A stretch of DNA of 64,000 nucleotides from Atrichornis clamosus. Taxonomy: Eukaryota; Chordata; Aves; Passeriformes; Menuridae. Position 1 is the first letter of the stretch, and each line of letters starts with the position of its first letter. Position numbers and translations under genes: made by a program. Positions 50,701 through 62,030 of this stretch are shown here, piece after piece. The DNA lies in contig WBMZ01006338.1 of the NCBI GenBank assembly GCA_013400975.1, positions 62,001-126,000 of the forward strand. The letters run 5' to 3'. A model generated the notes under the pieces. That model was given only the letters and a program-made list of their open reading frames with translations. It searched no databases and was not told where the DNA came from.

Positions 50701-52601
50701 AGATGAGGGGGCTTGGGGGGTTTTTTGGTGGTTTTTTTCTTCCATTAGTATTAGTAATACACTTTGGGACTTCTGCATTTTTATTTGATATTTAAGTGAG
50801 CTCTCTGTTTTGTTTTATTTTGGTTTGGGTTTTTTTGGTAGGATGCTTTTCAGGTGCCTGGGTGGCTTGAGGTTCAGTTTCCCAAGGTGCTGTCTGTTTT
50901 GTTTTGGTTTGATTTGCTTAAATGAAAGCTGAGTGCTCTGGCCAGCTGCTGCTGTTTCAGTAAGGCAGTCTGCAAGCTGATACACAGCTAAACATGCTGC
51001 TGTCCTGCTTGCAATGCTTTTAGTGGCTAAAGATGTGACTGCACTTAATATTATGCTGAATATATGCTTTGGCTGACAAATTGCAATCAAAGCAGGCATC
51101 ATACCAACACAGAAGGAGATGTATTACTTACATGGAACCATAGCAGTAATAAAATCCCTGATTCTTTGGTATATCTTTGTAACAGTGAATGACTTCCAAG
51201 ACAATTGTTTAAGGCACTGTCATTCTGAAGGGACAGCAGTGTAGGCAGTACCTGTTTTGACATGTTCAGTGGCTGGGTTTGATCTGAACTTGGGAGAGTT
51301 TTTTGTCCTTCTGGTTTTCCAGTTGTCAAAGTTACCAGTGCTCAGATTGCTAAAAACAAAGAAAACCAAAAAAAGTCCACAAAAACACACACACAAAAAC
51401 AAACCTGAGAAAAGCTAGAAAGCAGAAGCTGTGCCTGGGATAAAAGAAGGATGTTTTTCAACAATTGGAAGAGGATAATGCCATTTTGTGCTCTAAACTG
51501 CTGGGGTGTATATGTCCTTTTATCCTGGTCTCCCCAGAGATTTTGAGGTGGGTCAGGTGGCATGCTGGAGATCAGATGGCAGGTAGTGATGGCACTTGCT
51601 GTCCAGTGATCTTGCTAGAGGCTGTTCTCCTGCCCTCTCAGTGCTTAGACAGGCGGCTGTCTCAGCCTGCTCACTGACAACCCTTTTGTAAGCCTTCCCC
51701 ATGGCACAGGACATCCTGTGAGTGCAGCTCTGCTACAGAATCTCATTGTGCTACTTACAGCCAAAGGGTGAGGTCAGGAGAGAGGGCTTAGTACCAACCA
51801 GTTCTGGGGTTTGGGCCAACAAACTCAACTGTCCATTGTAGTTACCAGTTAGTTTATTGTTGATAAGTCACTTTTTGATGACAACGAAATATTTAAAACA
51901 CTGCGTTATTCTTGTTGCAGGTCTCTCTCCTTCTCCTTCCCTCTTTTCTAAGCCTTAATGATATTTTGTTTAGCCAGTTTCTTTGTTGTTCATTTGTTGT
52001 GTCAGGTTGGGAAATGATCCTTTTTAATAACTGCTCTGGGTATGTTTGTGCTCAAACAGTTCAATACTTCATCAACAGCAGAAGTTCTGTGAGCTGAAAT
52101 GGCCTAAATAGAAATTGATGCAGTTGAGTTAAAATTGTCAGTTTGTGAAAGAAAAATTCTGATCTCTTAAATATAATTTTCAATGAATTAACATTTAATG
52201 TCAAAGTGAATTAGCCACTGGCAATTGTGAAGAAATTACTAGGTCCATTGGGGATTCCTCCACAGGGACAGGGATTTGATTGAAAAATATTTCTGGATAT
52301 AAATTGATTTCCAGTTGTGGTTTGGGCAAATATGCCTGCTGTGTTTTGGGGATGAGGTATCATTTATATAAACATCTCTTACTCTGTGTAGTTATTGTCT
52401 GTCATGGTGCCCATGTAAGATCATTTGCCGCTATATAGCATGCTAGTCTAACAGCAGCATGAAAAATTAACCTTGTATCCTGTGAGGATCTCAGTTTCTT
52501 CTGCAGAAGTGAACAAGGAAGCTAAGTTTTGTTGCACCTTCTGTCTGTCCTTGATCTTTATTCTTGGACTGAAACATCTGGCCGGTTTCTTAGGGCTGAT
52601 T

Positions 52602-52638
52602 GTAACTTTTGTTACTTTTGTAACTTTTGTCACTCTTG
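52602..52638. repeat. 9-bp tandem repeat GTAACTTTT, four copies
   Basis: GTAACTTTT, GTTACTTTT, GTAACTTTT and GTCACTCTT follow in tandem without spacers. The repeat length is a multiple of three, so both strands read through as repeated tripeptides (VTF on plus, TKV on minus); this explains the odd peptide repeats and is not evidence for a gene. Confidence 0.85.
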
Positions 52639-53792
52639 ATATTGGGAAAGGGCAGAGTCAAATATGTTTTACTCTGGGTTTTGGTTTGGTTTTGTTTTTA
52701 TTTCAATATTTGCAAGGTAAAGACTTCCTATTTTTCTGCCTGAACTTTTTCATATATTAGAAAATTCCATTCTATTTTTCTAGACAGTGAAGTTAGACTC
52801 AAGAAATGTCTGGCTTTACTGGCGGGGACTATTTCCAGGGGGGCTGGATGGTAGAGCCAGCACAAGAAACGTGGTGAGCTTGTCCCTTGTTTTTGGCACT
52901 CCCTTTCCAGACTTCCATGACCCTTCAGTAATACTTCAGAAATCCATTTTCACAGTGAATGTGTTCATTCTTATGAAGAGCTTCCAAATGGGCGAGAAGC
53001 TATAGCTCTGTAAGTCTTTAAAGCAGTCTGGCCAGTGATTACAAACAGCAGACAGGAAGGCTTTGAGGGGGACATGTTTGTATAACTGGCCTTCACTGGG
53101 ACAACAGTGGGTAGTGTTGCGTGCACTGTAACGACAGGTGTAACTTGTGCATTTTGTTGGTAGTTGGTCTGAAGGTGTGCTGAGCAGTTGCATTCACTGC
53201 TATTGAACTTGTTTAATCAATGCCGTATACCAGATCTATTCCAATACTTATTGCTGTGGTAATGGAGAGTGGATGTGATGAGATCCTTTATCCTGCTTTC
53301 TGGAGAGGGTGTCAGGTGATAGAGCCAGGCTTATACCAAGCAACGTGCAGAATTTGTATAGTAAAATGTGTGTATTCAAAGACACACACTATCAGTAAAG
53401 TTTGACAGGGACAGTTAATTTAGTGCTAACTCCCAAACTGTTCGTGCCTCTGCTGAGGCAAGAGAAAGGGCAGTGTCTTTGCTGAGACTTCAGAAATTTG
53501 GGGAGATGGTAGGGAGTCCCATTAAATGGAGAAAAAATCTGCCGCTTTTGTTCAGAAGAACTTTAAAGCAAGACTACAACAATGGGCCACCTGTCTGGAA
53601 ATCTCCTCTTTTATTTCTTTTCTGCTTCTTTTGTCCAATACTGTATCACAGCTGTTACCTTCCTGCAAGTCTTCTAAGTACTGAGCAAGTGAATGCAGAG
53701 CACAGGAGGTTATCCTAATTTGCAGACAGAACATCCATGAAACAGAGAGAGGGCAGAATTGGGAGGAAATAGTAAAGATCATAACCATTTAT

Positions 53793-53873
53793 GTTGAGGA
53801 ATACATTTAATCCAGGTAGCTTGGCGTGCAAACTGCACACAGCGAGCTACCTGCATTTAACGTATTCCTCAAA
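53793..53873. ncRNA. imperfect 81-nt hairpin, pre-miRNA-like or foldback element
   Basis: The left arm begins TTGAGGAATAC (53,794-53,804) and the right arm ends GTATTCCTCAA (53,862-53,872), an 11-bp exact complement. Inwards, AGGTAGCT (53,814-53,821) pairs with AGCTACCT (about 53,845-53,852), and GTGCA pairs with TGCAC around a loop AAC (53,831-53,833). Interspersed single mismatches give the bulged look and length of a microRNA precursor. I do not recognise a known miRNA seed. It could also be a small palindromic DNA element. It lies in the sense strand of the inferred intron, 60 bp left of the ERV-L remnant. Confidence 0.35.
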
Positions 53874-53939
53874 ACTTGAATTAGTTTGACTTGTCCTTAT
53901 GCTTTGGTAGTGTCCTGTTTTTGGTGAAGTAAGATCAAG

Positions 53940-54270
53940 GGACCTGCCCAGAAAATTCAGTGTTTAGGAGTAAAATGACAAGATGGATATTGTCAGATTC
54001 CAGTCGATGTAATCAACAAAATAGCAGCTATGTCCCCACCAACCAGCAAGAAGGAAACACAGGTTTTCCTAGGCACCATGGGTTTTTGAAGGATCTATAT
54101 TCCAGAGCAGAGTCAGATTGTAAATCCTCTTTATCGTGTGACACAGAAGAATAGTGATGTCAAGTGGGATCCAGACCAACAAGTTTTTGAACAAATTAAA
54201 CAGGATGTTGTTCATGCAGTAGCCTTTGGGTCAGTCAGGACAGAACAAGATATAAAAAATCAGCTCTACA
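53940..54270 (+). pseudogene. ERV-L reverse transcriptase C-terminal remnant
   Basis: This is the thumb/connection part of an endogenous retroviral polymerase, recognised from its place directly upstream of RNase H and integrase and from tell-tale words such as a Phe-Leu-Gly start and an EQIKQDVVHAVAFG segment at about 54,190-54,230. The catalytic YxDD palm region is absent from the window. Frame changes and stops occur, for example around 53,960 and 54,150. It is non-functional. Confidence 0.75.
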
Positions 54271-54678
54271 CCACAGCCAGGGAGAATGGACCCTCCTGGA
54301 GTCTCTGGCAAGAAGTACCTGGAGAGGGAGACTCAAGGGCCACCTCTGGGGTTCTGGAGTTGGGGAGACAAAGGATCCAAGGTCTGCTACACTCCAGCTG
54401 AAAAAGAGAATCTGGCAACTTCTGAAGGGGTTCAAGGTGCTTCAGAAGGGATTGGCAGCAAAGCACAGCTGCTTCTGGCACCCCGACTGCCGGTGCTGGG
54501 CTGGATGTTCAAAGGGAAAGCCTCTGCAACACACCATGACACTGATGCTACGTGGAGTAAGTGGGTTTCACTTGGTCACACAACAGGAAATCCAAATTGC
54601 CCAGGGATCTTGAAAATCATCACAAACTGACCCAAAGGCAAAAATTTCCAATTATCATCAGAAGAGGAGGAGTAGAAG

Positions 54679-55090
54679 GTGACACATGCTGAAGAGGCCC
54701 CACCATATAATCAGCTACCTGAAAATGACAAACAATATGCTCTCTTTACTGACAGTTCCTGCCATATCGTAGGGGCACACAGAAGGTTGAAAAGCTGCCA
54801 TATGGAGTCTTACGTGGCAGTTGCTGAAGCTGCTTATGAACAAGGTGGATCAAGTCAGGTTGCAGAGTTTGAAGCCATCCAGCTGGCTTTGAATATCTCT
54901 AAATGAGAGAAATGGCCAACGTTCTATCTCTACACTGACTTGTGGATGGCAGGAAATGCTCTGTGGGGGTGGTTGGACCGATGGAAAAAGACCAATTAGC
55001 AGCACAGAGGGAAACCCATCTGGGCAAATGAATTGTGGCAAGACATTGCTGCCTGGTAGAGAAATTGACTGCAAAAGTACAGTATGTAGG
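54679..55090 (+). pseudogene. ERV-L RNase H remnant
   Basis: The frame beginning near 54,679 carries a FTDSS segment (first catalytic Asp, about 54,745), then an AEFEAIQLAL segment with the catalytic Glu (about 54,860). A TGA follows at about 54,905, then, in the same frame, a YTDLWMAGNALW segment with the third catalytic Asp (about 54,930-54,965). Acidic residues of the active site are thus still recognisable, but the frame is broken by several stops. In life the domain degrades the RNA strand of the RNA:DNA hybrid during reverse transcription. Confidence 0.85.
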
Positions 55091-55129
55091 TTCACATGTA
55101 TCCAAGAGTCAGGCTATAAAGAACATCAC

Positions 55130-55900
55130 AACAACAGACAGGTGGATGAGCTGCCAAGGTTAAAGTGTCTCAGGTGGATTTGGACGTGCAACAAGAATTA
55201 CTTCTGCCTCAGTGGGTCTGTGTTGCCTCAGGTCATCAGGGAAGAGATACAACACATGGAGTCGTGATTGAGGGGTGGACTTAACCATGGACACCATATC
55301 CCAGATTGTCCATAACTGTGAAACGTGCTGCGATCAAGCAGGCCAAGTGGGTAAACCCCTGTGATATGGGGTATGGTAGTCAAAATATACATGTGAGGAG
55401 GCCTGGCAGAGGGATTACACCTCACTGCCTCAAACCCACCAGGGCAAGCCCTACGTGCTCACAGTAGTGGAAACAACCACTGGATGTCTGGAGACTCACC
55501 CTGTGCCTCACGCCACTGCCCAGAACACCATCCTGGGCCTTGAAGAGTAAGTCCTGTGGTGACACAGCACCCCTGAAGGAATCAAGTGGGAAAGTGGCAC
55601 TCTTTTCAAAAATAACCCTGTAGACACCTGTGCCAGACAGCACAGGATTAAGTGGGTGTATCATATTCCCTATTGTGCACCAGCATCTGGTAAAATAGAA
55701 TGGTGAAATGGACTACTAAAAACCACATTGAAAGCAATGGGTGGTGGGACCTTCAAACACTGGGATCTGCATTTAATGAAGGCCGCCTGGTTGGTTAACA
55801 ATGGAGGCTCTTCCAATCAAGCTGGCCCTGCCCAATCTAAACTGTACTGTAGAAGAGCACCATCCCTGTGGTGCATATGAGATATGTGTTAGGGCAGACA
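55130..55900 (+). pseudogene. ERV-L integrase remnant
   Basis: The N-terminal zinc-binding HHCC domain is visible (His residues near 55,235-55,260, Cys-x-x-Cys at about 55,318-55,330). It is followed by the catalytic core with ETTTGCLETHP (55,470-55,505) and CAPASGKIEW (about 55,677-55,705), the latter carrying the Glu of the DDE triad. An in-frame TGA lies at 55,560-55,562 and others at about 55,547 and 55,705. At the second catalytic Asp position this copy reads Glu. Integrase inserts retroviral cDNA into the host genome; this one cannot be functional. Confidence 0.85.
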
Positions 55901-56322
55901 GTTTGCATTAGTACTGCCTCAAGCAAAGGCAAATGCATCCGTGGGATTGTTTTTGCTCAAGGATTTGAGTACTTTTGATGGATAGTGAAGAGGGATAAGG
56001 AAACACAGTGTGTACCTCAAGAGAGTTTGATTTTTGGCTGAGAATACTCTGTAATGTTGAATTGCATATATAATGGTTGCTGAATGACACTGCCACTGCC
56101 TGCCATAACTATCATGAACAATGAGTATGGGTGTTCCAGATACACCAGTTGTGAGCTCTTCATAGAACTCACAGTCATGGACTAAATGAACACAACAGAC
56201 ATCTTGGAGGGACAGCCACTGACAATGGAAATGATGCTTCTGCTTGTGTATATCCATATCTATGTTTGTATGTATGTATGTAGAGTTGGAAGGTGTGCAT
56301 GTGGGCATGACATAGACAACAT

Positions 56323-56340
56323 GGAATAAGGGGTTCATGA
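56323..56340 (+). other. polypurine tract of the plus-strand ERV-L
   Basis: GGAATAAGGGGTTCATGA sits immediately upstream of the LTR start TG at 56,341. The core AATAAGGGG is shared with the minus-strand copy at about 62,627-62,635. The tract primes plus-strand DNA synthesis in retroviruses. Confidence 0.75.
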
Positions 56341-56715
56341 TGTCTTGGTTTTCAACCAGGACAGAGTTAACTTCCTTGCAGTAGCCGTGAGGGGAGGAGA
56401 ACCTGGAGCCCTGTGGATGTGCCTAGATTGTTGTTCTATGCCACACAGATTACCAGGGGGGAGTGGAAGTAAGGGAATCTCACTTCCAAGAAAGAAGGGA
56501 CGTGGCTTGTGGTCAGAAATAAAAACATGGGCACAGAGGGTCTGTACACTGGTTTGTACTTTGTCTCGGTGGCCATGTGCTGCCACGTTGGTCTTTGAGC
56601 ATTTTTGCATGTAAATTACCCTCTTTTTGTGTACTTTTGTTATTAATATTTTTGCTGTTACTGTTCTTATCTCATTGCTGTTTCCAGTAAATTGTTCTTC
56701 TCTCAGTTCAGGAGA
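56341..56715 (+). mobile_element. 3' LTR of the plus-strand ERV-L, truncated
   Basis: It starts TGTCTTGGTTTTCAACCAGG exactly after the polypurine tract. It includes AGTTAACTTCCTTGCAGTAG near the start and, towards the right, the T-rich stretch TTATTAATATTTTTGCTGTT and then TCCAGTAAATTGTTCTTCTC. The right terminus with the closing CA is not clear; homology to the LTR at 62,031-62,619 fades near 56,715, so the copy is shorter by about 200 bp. Confidence 0.85.
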
Positions 56716-59700
56716 GCAGAAAAATGCCTCCATGAGTCCATAGCAGGTAACTGAAAATTTCTGTTAGCACTATCACTTTCACAAGTGGTAAAATGAAATG
56801 CTAGGCAGGTCAAGTCATTGCTGTTGCTCCTACCTGGATGGCGTTCATTTGTCTTTTACTGGTAAGGCTGCTGTGGTGGGGTCATGCATTTATTTGTGTG
56901 TTGAACAAATTACCTGCTAGCAGGATTGTTTAGTGAAGGCTGCGAGAGGTGGGTGATACCAAATGCATACTTTTGGACAGCAAAAATTCAAATGTGACAT
57001 CTAGAAGTGTGACATTTATGTGAGATATTTTTCTTTCTTTCTCCCCTTTTTTACACGGTGTTCAAATGTTTTATTTTCCTTGATGAGTTTACAGGACCTG
57101 TCCATCTGGGATCAATTAGTACTTTGTACTGTAAGTTTAAGGTTTTATTCACTAGTGCAGGAAGGGTAGCTTTGTTTAGCTAAGTCACAGTTAACAGCCT
57201 CAAGGTCACCATGTCACCATCTTCAGAGTCACATAATCCAGAAACCCAAAGTCTGTCAAGTCAAGCCAAAGTGATACCAAAAGGTGCTCTGATAGGAATG
57301 CAGGAAATCAAAACTGAAAGAAGGCAACAATGCAGGACACTTGGAATTGCCTGACACAGGAGACAGCCATGGGTTGTGAAAACCCAATTTTCCTTTCAGT
57401 CCCAAAACCTTAATGTGTGGAGGCACTGTATATTTGTGGCCCCAGATGAGATACTCCGTGATGCAGAAGTTGTTGGTATTGGTGTATCACTGCAAATTTG
57501 CACATCACCAGTGTGCTGTGCAGGAAACTGGGGAGGAATAAGGGTAATAATTTTTGTCACTGGGTTTTGTAATGGTTCTTCCAGAAACAGTTCCTTCAAG
57601 AAGATGCTTTATGACACACCATTGCATTTCTCCTAAATACTCCAAGTAATGACAAAACTGCATGGTTCCTCTTTTCTGTGGTATCAGACAGCTGATCCAC
57701 AAAGCATGATGCTTAATCATGGCATGTCAGAGAGCAGTATGCTTTGTTTGCTGAGGACATGTGCCTTCACAGAGGATAAGAAATTCTGTCATTTTCATTT
57801 TATGAATTTTAGATACTGATCCAACATATTTCATCAGTTTGCAGTTCTTTAGATGTACTCAGTAAAGACAGCAGTGTCTGTCAAGAGAAGAGTACATAAG
57901 GTGGTATTTGCTTGCACCACCTGCAGTTACAGCGTTTGGAATGTGTGGATCTGCTTCCAAATTTGGTTAATTTTTTCCATGTTTTGTAGTGTAGCAAGCC
58001 ATCAAAATCTCATTAGTAAGAAACTACTCCTGTGCTTTTGTTTTTCAGATTTTATTTTTAAAAAGAGATTACATTTTCTGTCATAATATCTTTTAGAGAA
58101 GTTAATTTGAGCATCCTGTTCCCCTTATTTGCAGTTCTTGAAAACACTGGGATGCACTCTGGGCTTCTACAGGTGTTAAGTTAGGAGCCACTTTTGTTTA
58201 CTTGAATGGAGTCTGCCTGTTTTAGCATTGCTGTGAAATCACGATGCCCTCTTGTTGAAGAAGATGAGGTGGCTTGGGAGTTGCGGGGAGAGTCCTTTTG
58301 TACAGGCTGGCCTTTTCTCAGCTGGAATGCTTTTATGAGCCTAACTATTTGGCAGAAAGTGTTTGTCATTGTGTACATTGTGCTCAGAAGGTTGAAAAGA
58401 AAGGTGTTTGCAGAAGAGCTTTCCTTTTCCTAGCTAAATTGAGAGATCAGTGAAGTAAAAGCAATGAAAATATAGGTGCAGAAGGGAAAATGAGAAATGG
58501 CCATGGGCTTAGAAATGTTGTACTTATCTTGTGCTTTCTATTTTCTTATAGAAGAATGACTACAGGTATATTTCTTCTTTCATCTGCATCAAATGCTTGT
58601 TGGATTTTGTGGGTTAAGCATTTTCTGACATTTGTTTTCTACCTGGAGTACACAGAGCTTAGCTAAAGGCTGAACAGACTTCAGGTTTTTCTTTTTCCAT
58701 AGTTTTTCTCTTCTGCTTTGTGATGCTCCCTACTAAAAATGTTTGCTTTCTCTCCTTTTTGTTTGACAAACAGGATTCTAAGCATAACTCTGGTTTTGGT
58801 TTAGACAGTATTCCCTAAAGTCTGCTTCAACTTTAATTTTTTCCCCGTCTTCATTATCCAAAAGTGGCAGCATTTCGGGATTAAGAGAAAATATTTTAAA
58901 AGAAACTAACAATGACCTGTTGTAAAGTAGGTGCAGTGACACTGCTGCTCTTAAGCATGTTATGAGAAGAACAGAAAAAAAGTTCTTCAGAGATCTTATT
59001 TAAGATACAATTGTGACAGCTCAAAAGACATTGATGAGATGTGCTGGTTGAGGATTTTCAGGGTTTTATGAAAATCACTCTTTTCTTTGTCAAGTAGCAA
59101 AAGCTTCCCTAAGGCAGAATTTCAAATTGATGCTATCTGTTCCTCATCTGTCAGGTACAGTGGAAAAATTACTGAATTTCAGAAAATTAGTTTCACTCTC
59201 ATTTTTGAAAGAAAACAGGAAGCCTGAAGGTTGTGTTCATTCTTTGACTTTGTGATGGCTGGCTTGGCAAGATGCTAAAAGTCTCCATTTTCTGCCCTCC
59301 CCATGAGTATAGAAGTAGAAATTTGGAGCAGGGAGTGGAAAGAATGAAAGGTTCCTAGCGAGAACTGAGTAGGAAAGAATAGGGGTCACTGGAAAGCTAT
59401 ATAAAGATGGAAAAAGTGATCCTAGAGCTTGGAAGATGAGACAGCTACATGTGACGTAAGGCATGTGGGGATGTGTTGAAATGTGAAGCAGGCATTTCAA
59501 GACGATGCTTTTTAAGAAGGAGGAATAATTTCCACAGTGGCGTGCAAAGGCTGAGTTTAAATTAACAAGACCAAAAAAAAAAGACATAGCTGAATCAGAA
59601 AAGCATGTGGAGCATAACTTTCCTACAGCACTTATCTGTTCTTTCTTGGCTTGGTAAGTAAGTGTTGCCTTTGAAAAAATGAACTTGTGGCCAGGAAAGT

Positions 59701-60695
59701 TACTGCGTAACTACAGCATGGCCTCAGTTTGAAAAATACCACTGAAGTTTGGAGTAATTTTTGGTATGTTTATTGGATGCCGATTACCCTTTGCGTGAGT
59801 AGATTTCTACTATGACTTGCAGAATAGGAAGTGATAAATACAGAGAGGAATAGGTATCTCTCCAAAATCCTTTCTGTGATGACTAACTTGTGGGTTGTGT
59901 TGTATATGTCTGGTCTGGCTGGGGGGAGTAAAACTGCAGTACTCCTAGTCTAGAATTTTTAAATGGGATTAATTTCTTGGACATCTACAGGGGTTTCCTC
60001 CCTCACATTTTTGTTTGTTTGTTTTCTTTGCACGAAAGAGTAGAAAGAGAAAATAATAGAAGATAAATGCAGAAACTGATCTGACCTTGATGGACATGAT
60101 AGCTATGGAAATATCTTCATTCTGTTAGATCAGCTGATTAAATTTTACAGTTCAGTATATTCATGTACTGCAAATCTGTGACTACCTGGAAAAAATGGTG
60201 TCATATTTTTAAGTCTTAATGTTTAAGTTGTTTTTCTTAACATAGACGAATAGTTCATGTGATCACTGAACGGTAGCACAATAATTGTTGAGACAGTAAA
60301 TGTATCCTGAGTGCCGGCAAATAATTCTATGAGTATAGTTTTGTGGGGGTTTTCTTTTTTCTTTTGCTGTGGGGGAAAAGAGTAAGTGCAGTTCCAATGT
60401 TCTGTAGGTAATCATGTTTCCTCGCAAGTCTGTTCACAGTCTGTACATTAGCCTTCTTGCGTTAATTCATTTTGTGTTATTCTAGTTTGTGTTGTCAAGT
60501 GAATTTTTTTGCTGTTCTGGACCAAATTCCAGTGTGCCCTCTGAAACGTCTCCTGCAAATGTGTTGTGAGTCGTCATGTAAGCGACTGGGGCTGTACAAA
60601 CTCACAGACTGCTTTTGCAGCAGCCCAGGGTCTTGGGTGTTGACTGCACACCCAGTTCTCTTGTTATTCTCAAGAATTTTTTTCCTTCCTATTAG

Positions 60696-60804
60696 GAGCG
60701 AATATCAGCATGACTAGAGTCTGAGGAAGGGCTTCTGTGTTCCCACCAAGAGTTTGCTGGTGCAGAGGAACAGTGCAAGGACAGCAGGGACATTTTGAGC
60801 TACC
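60696..60804 (+). other. exon 2, 5' UTR part, with a 4-codon uORF
   Basis: The acceptor is TTTTTTTCCTTCCTATTAG|GAGCG, a strong polypyrimidine tract with AG at 60,694-60,695. The UTR holds an upstream ATG at 60,710-60,712 followed by three codons and TGA (60,722-60,724), a minimal uORF that could reduce or tune translation of the main frame. An in-frame TGA at 60,796-60,798, two codons before the main ATG, shows the coding frame truly begins here. Confidence 0.7.
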
Positions 60805-60864
60805 ATGGATATCCCCAATGATTCTGTGCCGTCCTCCATGATGTCCCAACCTGAGGTGGTTGAG
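60805..60864 (+). CDS. initiator coding exon of an unidentified gene (20 codons)
   Basis: ATG at 60,805 lies in a strong Kozak context (A at -3, G at +4) and opens MDIPNDSVPSSMMSQPEVVE before the donor GAG|GTAAGC at 60,864/60,865. The splice is in phase 0. An in-frame stop two codons upstream fixes the start. The peptide is acidic, Ser/Pro/Met-rich and probably disordered, with no signal peptide or membrane segment, as is common for N-termini of nuclear or cytoplasmic regulatory proteins. I do not recognise the gene. The exon is flanked by long introns, and its likely partner is the CpG-island exon ending at 34,190. Signals at both exon edges, the Kozak match and the upstream stop together make a real exon likely; downstream exons are outside the window. 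Confidence 0.72.
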
Positions 60865-62030
60865 GTAAGCAGACCAGGATGAAACTCTACCAGGTGAACT
60901 GATAAAACCTCTTTGTTATTTCCTTGGTGAATACTAGCTTTTTCTCCTCTCTCTTATTTTGGGTCATGAGGGAAATTTTTCCTGAAGTACTGTATTAAAG
61001 ACATCATCACTTACTAAGAGTGTTGTTATACTTTGACACATGAAATGCTGTGTTATACTTGTAGAAAAAAAATATATGGCAAATTATGCTTTTTATTGAC
61101 TCCATGTTGGCAATCACTGCACTACAGTTTGATTTTTACCGTGCCTAATAAATACAAAGTAGAAGGCCACAATGTGGATAAGTTGGAATTATACCAAAGG
61201 AAATTTCAGGTTCAGTGTTCTATCAGAAAAGTTTTAAGCCAAAAACAGCAATAAAATTAATAATACGTTTAGAATTATTAACACACTAATCTTGCTTTCA
61301 TGAATCCAAGTTTGTGTTTCAGACTCAATATTATAAAAGTGATTTCTTTAGCTCCTAGTACTTGTGTATTCTGATGAACCGAAAAGATGCTTGTAACAGT
61401 CAAGATTTCATTTCAGAAAAGCATTTTCAAAGTCCTTTTGACTTCATAGAGACCCAAGTGCCTGTTACAACTTAAAACGTTTAAAGATGTGCATTTTACT
61501 GAAAAAGGCACCATAATCGATTAAGGTAGATATCAGAAAATTGGCTATCTAAGGTTTATTTTGCTTTTTTGTTTGTTTTTCTTCCTTGCTGGAGATTCTT
61601 TGGCTCAGAAGACTACCACTCTCAGCAATATGCACTGAGGTGTGCAGTATTTCAAAGATCCCTAGACTCTGTGAAATTAGAAAAAATGTGTCTACTACTG
61701 GGTGATGATGTGATATGAGCTGAATCCAAAATCTGCTTTGGAGAAACATCTTTGTGCTCCTCTTCCTCCTGTATTTCAAATGGAGAACTAGGGTATTTTA
61801 AAAGTATTTGTGTTGCTTTTTGTGTCTCTGTTAGGGTTCCAGAAGGATTTTGTGTCTCTACAGCGCAACAGATTACCTGGTAGGAGGTGGATGCTGCATG
61901 CTTATGTCCCAGGGTGCCTAGCTGCTGCCAGAGTCTTCTCCCATTCTGGGGAAAGTCTTCCCCAGGCCACTGCCACACATTTTCACCCCCGTCTCCATGG
62001 GCTCTCTTCAGGGCCTTCTTTATGTATGAG
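60865..62030 (+). other. start of the second intron, unique part
   Basis: The intron opens with GTAAGC at 60,865 and continues to the window edge. Up to 62,030 it shows no gene or recognisable repeat; a 139-codon minus-strand frame overlapping the LTR border (61,652-62,071) has no features. Confidence 0.55.

Larger units (their letters stand above)
53930..56720 (+). mobile_element. ERV-L type endogenous retrovirus, 5'-deleted, plus strand
   Basis: The stretch holds, in retroviral order, the end of the reverse transcriptase, RNase H, integrase and a 3' LTR. There is no 5' LTR, gag, or polymerase palm, so more than half of the element is gone. No envelope gene lies between integrase and LTR, as usual for the ERV-L (class III, spuma-like) group. 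Every domain is broken by stops and frame changes. It sits in sense orientation inside the inferred first intron. The minus-strand copy at 62,031-64,000 belongs to the same family. Confidence 0.88.
34191..60695 (+). other. first intron, about 26.5 kb (inferred)
   Basis: It is bounded by GTAAGC at 34,191 and by a polypyrimidine tract plus AG at 60,694-60,695. It contains the CR1 and ERV-L insertions and simple repeats listed separately. Unique stretches within it are about 34,460-43,256, 44,151-46,634, 47,576-53,930 and 56,720-60,695; I see no secure coding exon in any of them. Long vertebrate first introns commonly carry enhancers, but none can be identified from sequence alone. A CpG-moderate shore lies around 35,430-35,620. 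Alternative first exons cannot be excluded. Confidence 0.55.

Noticed and set aside
55919..56338. 139-codon minus-strand ORF next to the ERV-L LTR
   Set aside because: Antisense to the retroviral internal region between integrase and LTR; not an envelope gene, and no such gene is expected in ERV-L.
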